DNA of 64,000 nt from Oscillospiraceae bacterium (GCA_009783265.1 WRHM01000001.1:124001-188000), one strand, 5' to 3'; numbered from the stretch's first letter, positions 53,040-62,619 are shown. Numbers and translations are program-made. The notes: generated by a model from the letters alone, not told the origin.

Positions 53040-53942
53040 TTAATTTCCAAAATTAAATCCTCTGATTTTATCTATTTCAAAAACACTGCGGTTTTTATAC
53101 GCCGTCAGTTCTTCCAGCCCGTATTCCGCCGCTATTTTTCTTGCGCTTATTCCGGGCGATATTGCCCTGAGAGTAAACCACTGTTCGCGTTCAAGCCACA
53201 AATCAGATTCTATTTTCCCGGCATAATCATTCAGCAGCTTAGCCCTTTTCTCCATGTTGTAGTTCTGGTGAAATACGCATCGGTCCAAATCAACAGTTAC
53301 ACGGCTTATGTTTATACCTCCGGGCGTATGCTGATAATATATTTCCTGACCTGTTATATCATACATAAGACAATCAGGGACAAGAGTCGAAGTCAGTATA
53401 ATATAATTATAATTTATCGCGTGAGCCTGCAAACTCATGCCCGCGCTGTATGCGCTTGACCATAAGACAATCTCCGCGCCGCCAAGCGAAAGCCGTTTAA
53501 ACACTTCGGGAAAATTCGCGTCAAAACAGATTGCCATGCCTACTTTTCCGAAATCGGTTTCAAAAACCGGAGCCTGACGCCCTACTGTGCAAGCAGGCTC
53601 AAGTTCAAACTCGCTCCAGAATGGGTAGACTTTATCGTATACCCCGCATATTTCGCCCCTGCGCCCTATAAGTATCGCCGAATTCAAACGCTCTTCTGTT
53701 TCGCTTTTTCTATAAACAGGGAAAACTATATATGTATTATAACGCGCGGCAATTTCAGATATGCGCTTCACCGAACTGCCGTCAAGCGGCTCGATTATAT
53801 CATTTCCCGTACATGCTTCCGGCAATAAAATCAAGTCGCAGCCTTTTTTCCCTTCTTCGTCCACTATATTTATAAATTCATCAAGCGGGCGTTGGTTGAA
53901 TCCGATACTTGTTATTTGTACTTTTCGTCCTGTTTTCTCCAT
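53040..53942 (-). CDS. Carbon-nitrogen hydrolase (nitrilase superfamily)
   Basis: 300 residues with the complete catalytic triad context: LILLPEACTG (Glu42), GVYDKVYPFW (Lys) and MAICFDANFPE (Cys). Such enzymes cleave amides or nitriles. The extended C-terminal part (about 240-300) is unusual for the family. First gene of the three-gene minus-strand set with the amidohydrolase and oxidoreductase. AAGGAG site. Confidence 0.87.
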   Translation of the reverse strand: MEKTGRKVQITSIGFNQRPLDEFINIVDEEGKKGCDLILLPEACTGNDIIEPLDGSSVKRISEIAARYNTYIVFPVYRKSETEERLNSAILIGRRGEICGVYDKVYPFWSEFELEPACTVGRQAPVFETDFGKVGMAICFDANFPEVFKRLSLGGAEIVLWSSAYSAGMSLQAHAINYNYIILTSTLVPDCLMYDITGQEIYYQHTPGGINISRVTVDLDRCVFHQNYNMEKRAKLLNDYAGKIESDLWLEREQWFTLRAISPGISARKIAAEYGLEELTAYKNRSVFEIDKIRGFNFGN

Positions 53943-54199
53943 AAATATTATATTTCTCCTTAATCTCTAAATTAATATATTTTCCCTTTTTGTTTTGACT
54001 AAATAAATTATATTATATTTCTCTTTAAAAGTAAAGGGCTTTTTCTAATTTAAAATGATTTATATTTATATAATAGAGGCTAAAGCAATATAAATGAATT
54101 TAAAGAAATTTCATAAAAATGCCTTTTTTCTTTCTGGAATATCATATATAATTTATATAATTAGTAACAGAATTATAATATTTAACAGGGGGTACAAAA
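53943..54199. other. Divergent AT-rich intergenic region
   Basis: 257 bases without a gene, between the nitrilase and the MBL-fold gene. It is very AT-rich with several TATAAT-like boxes (around 54147-54160); a certain promoter cannot be chosen. No RNA structure noticed. Confidence 0.4.
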
Positions 54200-54886
54200 A
54201 TGAAAATAACAGATAATATCGCAATGCTTGAAATTGCAGGAAACGGCGGGGTTATATATCCAACGCTTATCTGGGGCGACGGTCATTTGATTTTGGCTGA
54301 CGCGGGATTTCCCGGTCAGACGGAACTTATAAAACAGGCTATCGCCGATGCAGGGTTTAACGCACGGGATTTAACTGAGATTATAATAACTCATCAGGAT
54401 ATGGATCATGTGGGCTGTGTGCCGGATTTATTAAAACTCGCGCCAAAAATAAAAATTTTAACGCATATTGACGAAGCGCCGTATATCGACGGGCGAAAAA
54501 CGCCTATTAAATTAGCGGCTATGATTGATAATTATGATAATCTGCCCGACGATAGAAAAGCGTGGTGCGACAAAATGATTGCCGCTCTCCCGAACTGGCG
54601 CATAATTACAAATCAGGAATTAACGGACGGGGAAATATTGCCGTATTGCGGCGGAATTGAAATCGTTCATACGCCCGGCCATACTCCGGGGCATATCTGT
54701 CTGTATTTTCGCGAGAGCAAAATCATTGTCGGCGGCGACGCTCTGAATATAACAAACGGACAAATGTCCGGCCCGAATCCTCAGCATACCTATGATATGC
54801 TGCTTGGACTTAAATCACTCGAAAAAGCCAAGAAATTTGATATATCCGGATTGATTTCGTATCACTGCGGATTTTTGAAAATGTAA
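54200..54886 (+). CDS. Metallo-beta-lactamase fold hydrolase
   Basis: 228 residues. The metal motif is IIITHQDMDHVGC (a THxDxDH variant, Asp in place of the second His), followed by VHTPGHTPGHICLYF (His) and IIVGGDALN (Asp). General hydrolase of glyoxalase II/lactonase type; substrate unknown. It precedes the fucosidase gene by 116 bases on the same strand. GGGGG site. Confidence 0.85.
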   Translation: MKITDNIAMLEIAGNGGVIYPTLIWGDGHLILADAGFPGQTELIKQAIADAGFNARDLTEIIITHQDMDHVGCVPDLLKLAPKIKILTHIDEAPYIDGRKTPIKLAAMIDNYDNLPDDRKAWCDKMIAALPNWRIITNQELTDGEILPYCGGIEIVHTPGHTPGHICLYFRESKIIVGGDALNITNGQMSGPNPQHTYDMLLGLKSLEKAKKFDISGLISYHCGFLKM

Positions 54887-55002
54887 AATTCAAATAAATC
54901 CTCACTCAAATAACGGGTGAGATTTAATTTATATTTGCATTTGATTAAATTAATAATATATGTTATACTAAATCCATAAAAATTTTAAAGGGAGAAATAA
55001 TT

Positions 55003-56472
55003 ATGAATACAGGAAAAAAATTTAATCCGACGTTTGAATCACTGACCCGGTTCGAGTGTCCTAAATGGTTTCGCGACGCGAAATTCGGTATTTGGAGCCA
55101 CTGGGGACCGCAGAGCGTGCCTATGTGCGGCGACTGGTACGCAAGAAACATGTATATGCAGGGGTCGCCTCAATATTTGTATCATTTAAGGCATTACGGT
55201 CACCCGTCAAAATTCGGATATAAAGATATTTGCGCATTTTGGAAAGCTGAAAAATTTGACCCTGACGCACTTATGAAACTTTATCACAAATCGGGAGCGA
55301 GATATTTCGTAGGACAGGCAATGCACCACGACCACTTTTTTAATTTTCCGTCAAAATTAAACCGTTTTAACTCTATGCAAGTCGGGCCAAAAAAAGATAT
55401 ATGCGGTTTATGGAAAGCAGCGGCGGAGAAAAACAATATGCCATTCGGGTTCACGGAGCATTTGGGCGCGACTTTCTCATGGTGGCGGGTAAACAAAGGG
55501 AGCGACGCTTACGGGCCGTATAAAAACGTGCCGTATGACGGCAATGATCCCGAATACCGTGATTTTTATTTAGATAATTACGAGCATCCGTCCGAACCCG
55601 ACGCGCCTGCGCCGTGGTACACTTCAAACGAAAAATTCAGGGATTACTGGCTCTCTGTAATGAAAGAGCTTATAGATTTATATAAACCCGATTTATTATA
55701 TTCAGACGGCTCCCTGCCGTTTGGCGAGCATTGGCATAACGCTGAGGGATTAAGCAAGAATGATTTAGAATACAGGTGGGGACTTGAAGCTGTTTCGCAC
55801 TTATATAATACATCAATCGAAAAAAACGGCGAAAATCATGCCGTATATACGCAAAAAAGCAGGAGTTCTGAAATATACAGCGTGGGAGTTCTTGATATAG
55901 AAAAAAGCCAGCTTCCGGGCATAAATCCCAATCCGTGGCAGACGGATACCTGCATAGGCAACTGGTTTTACGACGCAAAACAGGAGTTCAAAAAGCCCGC
56001 GCATATTATAGAAATGCTTGTGGATATAATAAGCAAAAATGGCACTATGCTGCTGAATATATTGCAGAAACCGGACGGATCTATTGACGACGAAACAGTG
56101 TATATACTTGAAGAACTCGCGAAATGGTTCGCAATATGCGGCGACGCAGTATACGGCACTCGCCCGTGGAAAATATACGGCGAAGGCGATACTCAGGTTT
56201 TGATCGACGGGTTCAAAGAAGTCAAGACAACATGGAACAGTTCAGATTACCGGTTCACGGCAAAAGAAAATAAATTATACGCGTTTATACTCAAGCCTGC
56301 GGACAATCATATTGCAGTTATAAAGAGCCTTGACGAAACGGACAAAGTAAAATCTGTAAAAATTCTGGGCGGCGATAATCTGTCGTTTGTACAGGCTTAC
56401 GGAGTACTGACAGTCAAACTGCCGGATATACTGCCGTCTGAATATACTAATTGCCTTGAAATTGATTTTTAA
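55003..56472 (+). CDS. Alpha-L-fucosidase (GH29 type), intracellular
   Basis: 489 residues. WFRDAKFGIWSHWGPQSVPM, HHDHFFNFPS (substrate His), KPDLLYSDGSLPF (nucleophile Asp expected in this segment) and IISKNGTMLLNILQKPDG are the usual GH29 blocks. DIEKSQLPGINPNPWQTDTC fits the acid/base and WQ(T)D segment. No signal peptide, so it acts on imported fucosylated oligosaccharides. Some related GH29-like enzymes act on other 6-deoxy sugars, so substrate is not certain. AAAGGGAG site. Confidence 0.87.
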   Translation: MNTGKKFNPTFESLTRFECPKWFRDAKFGIWSHWGPQSVPMCGDWYARNMYMQGSPQYLYHLRHYGHPSKFGYKDICAFWKAEKFDPDALMKLYHKSGARYFVGQAMHHDHFFNFPSKLNRFNSMQVGPKKDICGLWKAAAEKNNMPFGFTEHLGATFSWWRVNKGSDAYGPYKNVPYDGNDPEYRDFYLDNYEHPSEPDAPAPWYTSNEKFRDYWLSVMKELIDLYKPDLLYSDGSLPFGEHWHNAEGLSKNDLEYRWGLEAVSHLYNTSIEKNGENHAVYTQKSRSSEIYSVGVLDIEKSQLPGINPNPWQTDTCIGNWFYDAKQEFKKPAHIIEMLVDIISKNGTMLLNILQKPDGSIDDETVYILEELAKWFAICGDAVYGTRPWKIYGEGDTQVLIDGFKEVKTTWNSSDYRFTAKENKLYAFILKPADNHIAVIKSLDETDKVKSVKILGGDNLSFVQAYGVLTVKLPDILPSEYTNCLEIDF

Positions 56473-56504
56473 ATTATATTTTTATATATAATAAAGCAAG
56501 ATGA

Positions 56505-56625
56505 AAACCACCCCGTCAAGCTGACGCTTGCCACCCCTCCACGGAGGGGAATTGCGCGCAATTCTGGCGTTTTGTCTAATTCCCCTCTGTGGAGGGGTAC
56601 CCGCAGGGCGGGGTGGTTCTCAAGT
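56505..56625. repeat. Inverted-repeat intergenic element
   Basis: A 120-base palindromic element with ends AACCACCCCG and CGGGGTGGTT. Inner arms CCCCTCCACGGAGGGGAATT and AATTCCCCTCTGTGGAGGGG also pair. It resembles dispersed non-autonomous repeats in Clostridia. It may also act as a terminator between the fucosidase and AEC genes. Confidence 0.7.
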
Positions 56626-56661
56626 AGAATTGCTATAATAAACAACGGTAAATATAAATAA

Positions 56662-57618
56662 ATGAACATATTCATAAGTATTATATTAAACAGTATTATA
56701 CCCATATTTGTGTTGATATTTCTGGGTTATATAGTAGACAAGAAGTTCAGGCCGGATATGAACACCCTCACAAAAATAAATTTTTATTTGTTTGTGCCGG
56801 CTTTTTCATTCGTGAATATATATACGACTGACATTTCTCTGGATCTGGTCCGGGTGATTGCGCTGACCGTTGTTTTGCTTGGGATAAATTTTGTGTTCGG
56901 GGCAGTATTGGCGAAACTTTTAAAGTTTCCCAAGAACACAGGAAAAGCGTTTGAAAATTCGATCATGTTCTATAATTCCGGCAATATCGGCATATCGCTT
57001 ATGACGCTGGTGTTTTCCAATCCGCCGTTTGTCATAGACGGCGCAGCCCCGTATCTGGAAGTTGCTCTGTCGGTGCAGATAATGACCCTGCTTGTGCAGA
57101 ACCTGACAACAAACACATTAGGTTTCATAAACAGCGGCGGAGAGGGTATGACATTTAAAACAGGGATTAGCCGGGTAGTAAAAATGCCTACGTTATATGC
57201 CGTTATATGCGCTGTCCTGTTTAAGTTCCTGCCGTTTGATTTTATAGTTACGCCGGTTTGGACTGCTTTGGATTATCTGAGAAACGGTATGATAAGCGTG
57301 GCATTAATCACGCTCGGAGTCCAGTTATCAAAGACGCGTATAAATTTTAGAATTAAAACGCCTTATATAGCGGTTTTTTGCAGGCTTATCTTCGGGCCGG
57401 CGGCGGCGTTGATATTAATAAAACTGTTCGGGTTTGAAGGCGTACTGGCGCAGGCTATATTTATCGCGTCGTCGTCGCCGACGGCTGTGAATACGGCGTT
57501 GTTGACTATAGAATGTAGGGGCGACGTTGATTTTGCCGTGCAAACTGTTACGCTATCGACATTATTTTCCGCCGTTACTATGACGGCCGCCGTTTATTTG
57601 GCTTATGTATTATTTTAA
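56662..57618 (+). CDS. AEC-family transporter (auxin efflux carrier type)
   Basis: 318 residues with about ten membrane segments in two halves. GYIVDKKFRPDMNTLTKINF, the half-helix YNSGNIGISLM and VMSSSPTAVNTALLT-like ASSSPTAVNTALLTIE are characteristic. AEC carriers move organic acids or similar anions. No clear ribosome-binding site is seen before the ATG. It precedes a sugar-type binding protein gene. Confidence 0.87.
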   Translation: MNIFISIILNSIIPIFVLIFLGYIVDKKFRPDMNTLTKINFYLFVPAFSFVNIYTTDISLDLVRVIALTVVLLGINFVFGAVLAKLLKFPKNTGKAFENSIMFYNSGNIGISLMTLVFSNPPFVIDGAAPYLEVALSVQIMTLLVQNLTTNTLGFINSGGEGMTFKTGISRVVKMPTLYAVICAVLFKFLPFDFIVTPVWTALDYLRNGMISVALITLGVQLSKTRINFRIKTPYIAVFCRLIFGPAAALILIKLFGFEGVLAQAIFIASSSPTAVNTALLTIECRGDVDFAVQTVTLSTLFSAVTMTAAVYLAYVLF

Positions 57619-57665
57619 TTGCAGGCATATTATACAAGTAAATTTATAAATTAAGGAGAAAGCGT

Positions 57666-59156
57666 ATGAAAAAGATAATATTTTTATTGATTATAATAAT
57701 TATGTTATTGCCTTTGCTGCCTGCATGCGGCGGAGAAAAAGGCAGTGAACCTGATAATAATGTTATTGAGCCCGACGGCGGGAAGAATAACGGCGTTGCC
57801 GAAAATACCGAAATGCCGGAAGAAAATATATCAACCGGTTATACAGATGATTTGGGCGAATTTGATTTTGACGGATATGAGTTTTCTATGCTGACCCGGC
57901 TAAACCCGCGTTATACCAGCCCTATCAACATAGAAGAAGAAATAGGCGAGGTTCTTAACGATGCTATATACAGAAGAAGCCGCAATTTGGAGGAACGGTT
58001 TAATTTCACGTTTACAGAACAACTGCACACTGTCGATTCAGGCGAGAGCAAGGCAAAAAAGAGCATATTGGCGGGGGACAATGAATTTGACTTAATCACT
58101 CTGCATATCAGCGTGACTTTTCCGATGGCGCAGGAAGGTATGCTGCACCCGGTTAGTGATTTGCCGTATATTGATTTAAATAAGCCTTACTGGAATCAAC
58201 AGCTTAATTCAGATCTTTCTATAGTGGGCAAACAATTTTTCGCTTTTGGCGCGCATGATTTATCTTCTTATGATTTTACCCGTATGATGCTGTTCAACAA
58301 AGCAATGCTGCATGACTACGGCATGGATAACCCGTACGAATTGGTCAGGTCAGGCAAATGGACATTCGATAAATTCGGGGAAATGAGCAAAACTGCGGTT
58401 ACGGACATGGACGGCAATGGCATTATGGACAAAAACGACAGGTTCGGTTTTTTGGCTGCTGATAATCAGGTACTGCCTAATTTATGGATCAGCGGCGGGG
58501 CGAGAAGTATAAAAAAAGATAATAACGGCGTGCCGTATTCAGCAATGGCAGACGAGCAGTTCACAACAGTATTCAATAAAATTTATGAAATCACATGGGA
58601 CAATAATTCATGGTACGGCCCCGGTCCCGGAGACATGGACGGCACATTCGAAAATATGTTTGAAAGCGGTCAGGGACTTTTTTTGGATACTACATTTTAT
58701 TTTATACATTCTTTGCGCGGAATGGAAACTGATTTCGGCATACTGCCTTATCCTAAATATACCGAAACACAGGAGACATATTTGTCCCGGATAGAAGGAG
58801 CGGCTTCGGCTGTAGTTCCTATCACCGCAGATGCGAAGAGCCTTGAGCGTACAAGCGTAATACTTGAGGCGCTTGCCTGTGAATCGCAAAACAGGGTTAT
58901 CCCCGCATATTACGATATAGCTTTGAGCGTTCGCGCAACACGGGATGAAGAATCGTCGGAAATGCTGGATATAATATTTGCAAACAGGGTATTTGACTTC
59001 GGCGACGGATTATGGTTCGGCGATATACGTAACGGTATATTTCACGCTATGTTCAAAGCAAACAACAGGGACATTGTTTCTAAGTTGGAGCGGCTGGAGA
59101 GCTTAATTCAAAAGTTAAGCAATAATGCCGTTGAAGCTTTTGAACAATTAAAATAA
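57666..59156 (+). CDS. Sugar-type ABC solute-binding lipoprotein (paralog of 33157-34680)
   Basis: 496 residues. Lipobox LLPLLPAC (Cys19-20 region), acidic linker, then the same fold as the other orphan binding protein: LVRSGKWTFDKFGEMSKTAV, MDGNGIMDKNDRFGFL calcium-like loop, VPITADAKSLERTSVILEAL and ALACESQNRVIPAYYDIALS. Again no permease or ATPase gene adjoins it. AAGGAGAAAG site. Probably delivers an oligosaccharide to a shared transporter. Confidence 0.85.
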   Translation: MKKIIFLLIIIIMLLPLLPACGGEKGSEPDNNVIEPDGGKNNGVAENTEMPEENISTGYTDDLGEFDFDGYEFSMLTRLNPRYTSPINIEEEIGEVLNDAIYRRSRNLEERFNFTFTEQLHTVDSGESKAKKSILAGDNEFDLITLHISVTFPMAQEGMLHPVSDLPYIDLNKPYWNQQLNSDLSIVGKQFFAFGAHDLSSYDFTRMMLFNKAMLHDYGMDNPYELVRSGKWTFDKFGEMSKTAVTDMDGNGIMDKNDRFGFLAADNQVLPNLWISGGARSIKKDNNGVPYSAMADEQFTTVFNKIYEITWDNNSWYGPGPGDMDGTFENMFESGQGLFLDTTFYFIHSLRGMETDFGILPYPKYTETQETYLSRIEGAASAVVPITADAKSLERTSVILEALACESQNRVIPAYYDIALSVRATRDEESSEMLDIIFANRVFDFGDGLWFGDIRNGIFHAMFKANNRDIVSKLERLESLIQKLSNNAVEAFEQLK

Positions 59157-59214
59157 AACTAAATTAACGTATGGCGCTAATACAAAAATTAGGGTAAATT
59201 CGGAACTATCCTCA

Positions 59215-59242
59215 AAAGTCCCCTTTCGCAAAAGGGGGCTTT
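59215..59242 (+). terminator. Hairpin after the binding-protein gene
   Basis: AAAGTCCCCTTT-CGCA-AAAGGGGGCTTT, a 12-bp stem with one T-G pair. Placement 58 bases after the stop fits termination, but the trailing T run is short; the sequence also resembles dispersed repeat text. Confidence 0.55.
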
Positions 59243-59288
59243 GGCTATCACCACGCGTTAAGTTAATTAATCATGAGGAGTTTTATAT

Positions 59289-60317
59289 ATGGATAATAAA
59301 CCGGTATTCTGGAAAACTACGCTCTCTGAAGTAAATGAAACGCTGCAGAATATAAAAAGGGGCAAAGTTTCAGTTCTGGCTAAAAGCGCGGGCAACAGGG
59401 ATATATATTTGATAGAATACGGCCAACGGCAATATTTTAACCGGACTGCTAATTACAGTTCGGCCTGCGGCGCGAACGAGCCTAAATGCTATGCGGACAA
59501 AACGGGTAAAAAACCTGTGATATTTATTGTCGGGGCAGTTCATGCCGGAGAAATGGAAGGCGTCGCCGCTATAATAAATTTCATAAATATAATCGAAACC
59601 GGAAAAGATTTTATGGGCGAGACAAACACGTTTCTGCAAAATTGTATTGACAAATGCCGGCTGATAATAATACCCGTTGCCAATCCTGACGGGAGGGCGA
59701 GAATCCCTATAGATACAATGCACGGCATTACTTATGAAGAATTCAGGCATTACGGTCAGGGCAGATGGAAAGACGGGACTCTCTGCGACTGGCCCCAATG
59801 TAAAAAAATTCACCCCATAAAAAATCATGTTTCATATCTTGGGTCATATTATAACGACGACGGGATAAACATGATGCACGATAATTTTTTCGGCGAAACT
59901 TCAAACGAAACAAAAGCCGTAATGAATACGGCTGAAACAGAGGCTCCTGACTTTACTGTTTTATTGCACGGCGGCGGCAATATGATTCCCGCTATTTTAG
60001 AAACTGATTACGCGCCTATGTTTATCAAGCAAAAAATTCGTGATTTAAGCCTGCAAATAAAAGAAGCGGCAGTTGAAAAAAAATTGCCTTATTCGGCGAC
60101 TGCTATACATGAAGATAATTTTAGTACGCCTAAATCGTTTAACTTAGCCTCTGCGTTACATCATATCTGCGGAGCTACGGCATTTGTCTACGAAAGCAAT
60201 CAGGGAATAAATTATGGCGAGAGAAATTTAAACAACTGGGAAACAATTTTGTCATACGAAGATATATTACACGAGCATTATATTCTTTTTGAGCAGATAA
60301 TCAGATTTGCGTTATAA
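59289..60317 (+). CDS. M14-family zinc carboxypeptidase-like protein, cytoplasmic
   Basis: 342 residues. Zinc ligands are seen in GAVHAGEMEGVAAI (His-x2-Glu) and a later VLLHGGGNM (His); NPDGRARIP is the usual substrate loop and TAFVYESNQG the catalytic Glu segment. Related to peptidoglycan or peptide M14 enzymes. No signal peptide, so it works inside. Substrate unknown. GAGGAG site. Confidence 0.82.
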   Translation: MDNKPVFWKTTLSEVNETLQNIKRGKVSVLAKSAGNRDIYLIEYGQRQYFNRTANYSSACGANEPKCYADKTGKKPVIFIVGAVHAGEMEGVAAIINFINIIETGKDFMGETNTFLQNCIDKCRLIIIPVANPDGRARIPIDTMHGITYEEFRHYGQGRWKDGTLCDWPQCKKIHPIKNHVSYLGSYYNDDGINMMHDNFFGETSNETKAVMNTAETEAPDFTVLLHGGGNMIPAILETDYAPMFIKQKIRDLSLQIKEAAVEKKLPYSATAIHEDNFSTPKSFNLASALHHICGATAFVYESNQGINYGERNLNNWETILSYEDILHEHYILFEQIIRFAL

Positions 60318-60356
60318 AAGAAAATAGATTATATTGATTTTTTAGTAGGCAATCCA

Positions 60357-60545
60357 ATGCGAAAAAAAATAAAAATAACCGCTTTTATTGCGGCTGTACT
60401 GTTTATTATATCTATGACTATGCTTCTGTATTCATGCTCGCCGGCAAAAAATGCCGAAACAAATACATATAACCCCGAAAATGCTAATGATACAGAAAAT
60501 AAACAATATATTCTTTTAATGCCTGCTCCAATTCTTGTGAAATAG
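60357..60545 (+). pseudogene. Truncated lipoprotein gene
   Basis: A normal lipoprotein start (MRKKIKITAFIAAVLFIISM with lipobox LLYSCSP) runs for about 45 residues and then enters sequence antisense to the integrase remnant, ending by chance at TAG. The gene probably lost its main part when the tRNA-Gln elements or their debris arrived. No clear ribosome-binding site. Confidence 0.6.
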
Positions 60546-60830
60546 GAATATAATACTGTTTCCGGCTCTTCAGCTTTTTAAGAATAATATTGCCGCTGTT
60601 AAAATCAATATCTTCAATTTTAATATTGATGATTGTCCCGGCGCGATTCCCTGTACCTAACATATAATTGACAATTACCCAATTCCGATACTCTGGGAAA
60701 TCACATTTTTTTAGATCGGGTTTCGAGCAATAACATAATTTCGTGGTCGGTGTATGTCTGTTTAACGACTTCGTCCATTTTAGGCAGTTGAGCATGAAAA
60801 GTATTTATTCCCCATATAAAAACAGACAAA
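60484..60830 (-). pseudogene. Tyrosine integrase remnant (middle part, frameshifted)
   Basis: On the minus strand QLPKMDEVVKQTYTDHEIML is followed, after loss of frame near 60730, by DFPEYRNWVIVNYMLGTGNR (first catalytic Arg region), IKIEDIDFNSGNIILKKLKS and YYIPISQELEQALKEYI. The final His-x-x-Arg and Tyr boxes are missing. This is the body of a phage-type integrase lacking both ends. Confidence 0.8.
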
Positions 60831-60987
60831 CAGATTCGTGAAGAAACACTAAAAAATCTGTTTGTTTTTGAGTATATATAAAATCCCGCTTTCGCAGTCA
60901 TGGCAAAAATATACAGCGAGTAAACCCCCGTTTTATGGAATTTACTCGTTGTAATCGTCTTTTTTTGCTGCGGAACTAGGATTTGAA
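60796..60987 (-). repeat. 192-bp direct repeat, distal copy (with tRNA-Gln 3' end)
   Basis: Matches 62996-63187 over its length at about 85% or better, including the last 19 bases of tRNA-Gln (60969-60987). The 21-base block GCTGCGGAACTAGGATTTGAA (60967-60987) is identical. This is the distal attachment site left by an element inserted at the tRNA 3' end. Confidence 0.85.
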
Positions 60988-61000
60988 TGTTACCCACCAT

Positions 61001-61352
61001 TAATTATCCATGATTATTTAAAATTATTTTTTACCCTGCAAACCCTCGTATAACCGAGGGTTTTGCGCATTTTTATGGGTTGATTTCTGAATGGTCAGGA
61101 ATCATGCGGTTTTATTTTTTTACGAAAGCTTTAGACCAAATCTTAGACGGATTTTATTAGTGATTTCAACTTCACATTTTATACAGTCGACCCATTAGTT
61201 AATGATTAACTAAACTTTCAATAAACGAAAAATATTTAGTTAATCGAATTTCTTGATATATAGCGGATTTATCGTCTTTTATTCAATGTAATATTCTATT
61301 ACTTTTAATATATTTCTCACCTCGCAGTTTATCAATCCGGTGCCTTTTTAAT
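61001..61352. promoter_or_regulatory. Non-coding region with hairpin and TTAGTTAAT repeats
   Basis: Gene-free 352 bases. It contains a hairpin AAACCCTCG/CGAGGGTTT (61040-61063) and a perfect palindrome TTAGTTAAT-G-ATTAACTAA (61195-61213) with a third TTAGTTAAT at 61236-61244. The repeats are possible binding sites for an integrase, excisionase or replication protein of the decayed element. Confidence 0.5.
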
Positions 61353-62060
61353 TTATTTTCTTTTGCGTTTTGCCTGTTCAATAATATCGTTAATATTATC
61401 TTCATTCAAAACATTCGGATAATCCTGCCTGAAATTCAATAGCATTTCGTTTGTCTGTTTCTCCGCTTTGTGAACTTTTGCATAAATATTTTCGTAATCC
61501 TTGCTGTTAAAAGCATCATCAAGGAGCTGTTTGGAAATGTCAGGTATCGGCTGTTGCCCGTAAAGTTCGGTAAACGCCTTATCAATAGTGGCTCTCTCAA
61601 TGGGCTTGCCGGTTTTCTCATGCTCCCATAAAATCCCGATAATATCGGACAAATCGAATTTATATTGTCTGCCGCTCATCAGCTTCATTGCAATAAGATA
61701 CTCGGCGGCTATCGTCCGTATATGCACAACATTAGAAAAAGTTCTGTAAGGAACAGACACGCCGCGCAATTTATCCGAGTATGATTTTGTATTCTTAAAG
61801 TCCTCATTCAGCCAACCGTTTGGCAAATTATATTTATCTCTGACAAAACTTATTGCCTCTTTCATAGAAGCGTCTGCCTGTATAATAGCGTCTGCGTCGG
61901 TTGATGAATCACGGAAATTGTAATTTATAAGAACAGACGCTCCGCCAATAAGTATGATTTCAGCTTTTGCTTCTTTTCTGTACAGTTTGCGAAACTGCTT
62001 GCTGAGTTCTGCAAGATATGTGTCAAGATTATCTTTCGATAATAAAAAATCAGTAGACAT
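61353..62060 (-). CDS. Nucleotidyltransferase toxin-like protein (AbiEii/DUF6036 type)
   Basis: 235 residues. The nucleotidyltransferase core is visible as IILIGGASVLINYNFR followed by SSTDADAII (GGxS and Asp-x-Asp metal ligands), then TIAAEYLIAMKLMSGRQYKF, as in AbiEii/DUF6036-like proteins. These act as toxins of XRE-nucleotidyltransferase pairs, some modifying tRNA. The ATG at 62060 has GAGGAGG upstream and overlaps the regulator's end by 11 bases, the typical antitoxin-first order. Confidence 0.8.
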   Translation of the reverse strand: MSTDFLLSKDNLDTYLAELSKQFRKLYRKEAKAEIILIGGASVLINYNFRDSSTDADAIIQADASMKEAISFVRDKYNLPNGWLNEDFKNTKSYSDKLRGVSVPYRTFSNVVHIRTIAAEYLIAMKLMSGRQYKFDLSDIIGILWEHEKTGKPIERATIDKAFTELYGQQPIPDISKQLLDDAFNSKDYENIYAKVHKAEKQTNEMLLNFRQDYPNVLNEDNINDIIEQAKRKRK

Positions 62061-62619
62061 TCCGTACCTCCTCCTCAACAATATTATGCCGTATAAATTC
62101 GGGAATGGCAGTTTCGATACTCTCTCGCTTCGGTTGCTCGCTGCCGCTTGCCGCACATCTGACGACCACACCTGCGGGATAAATTATCTCTTTTAATTGC
62201 GCTGCGCGAATGTCATTATAATTGGTACATATCGGCAAATCGTTTTCACGGCTCAAATAATCAACCATCGCCAACAGATACAGGCTTTCTGGATACCATT
62301 TCTTTTGATACAGCTTTCGGATTTTATCGGTTTCAAGCGTGTCGATGATAAAATTTATATCGCCCATATCCTTGACAAGATGACACACATTGCTTTTGAA
62401 TATCTCAAAATCGGCGCGGTATTCCATAGCGTCGGCAATCAATGATTCCATAGATACATCAAGTGCTTTTGCCAACTTATACAGTGTTTCGGCAGAGCAT
62501 TTTTTTATATCCACCCGATTGTTGCATATATCATTTATAGTCGTATGCGGTATGCCGCTTTTTTTAGATAAGCGGTATTTGGTTATATTTTGTTGTTCTA
62601 ACAGTTTGTTTATATTCAT
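62050..62619 (-). CDS. XRE antitoxin-like regulator
   Basis: 189 residues. N-terminal HTH (LLEQQNITKYRLSKKSGIPH, then TINDICNNRV; LAKALDVSMESLI) and a C-terminal domain (KKWYPESLYLLAMVDYLSRE) found in regulators paired with nucleotidyltransferases. Expected to neutralise and autoregulate the downstream toxin. AGGAGG is ideally placed. Confidence 0.8.
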   Translation of the reverse strand: MNINKLLEQQNITKYRLSKKSGIPHTTINDICNNRVDIKKCSAETLYKLAKALDVSMESLIADAMEYRADFEIFKSNVCHLVKDMGDINFIIDTLETDKIRKLYQKKWYPESLYLLAMVDYLSRENDLPICTNYNDIRAAQLKEIIYPAGVVVRCAASGSEQPKRESIETAIPEFIRHNIVEEEVRNVY

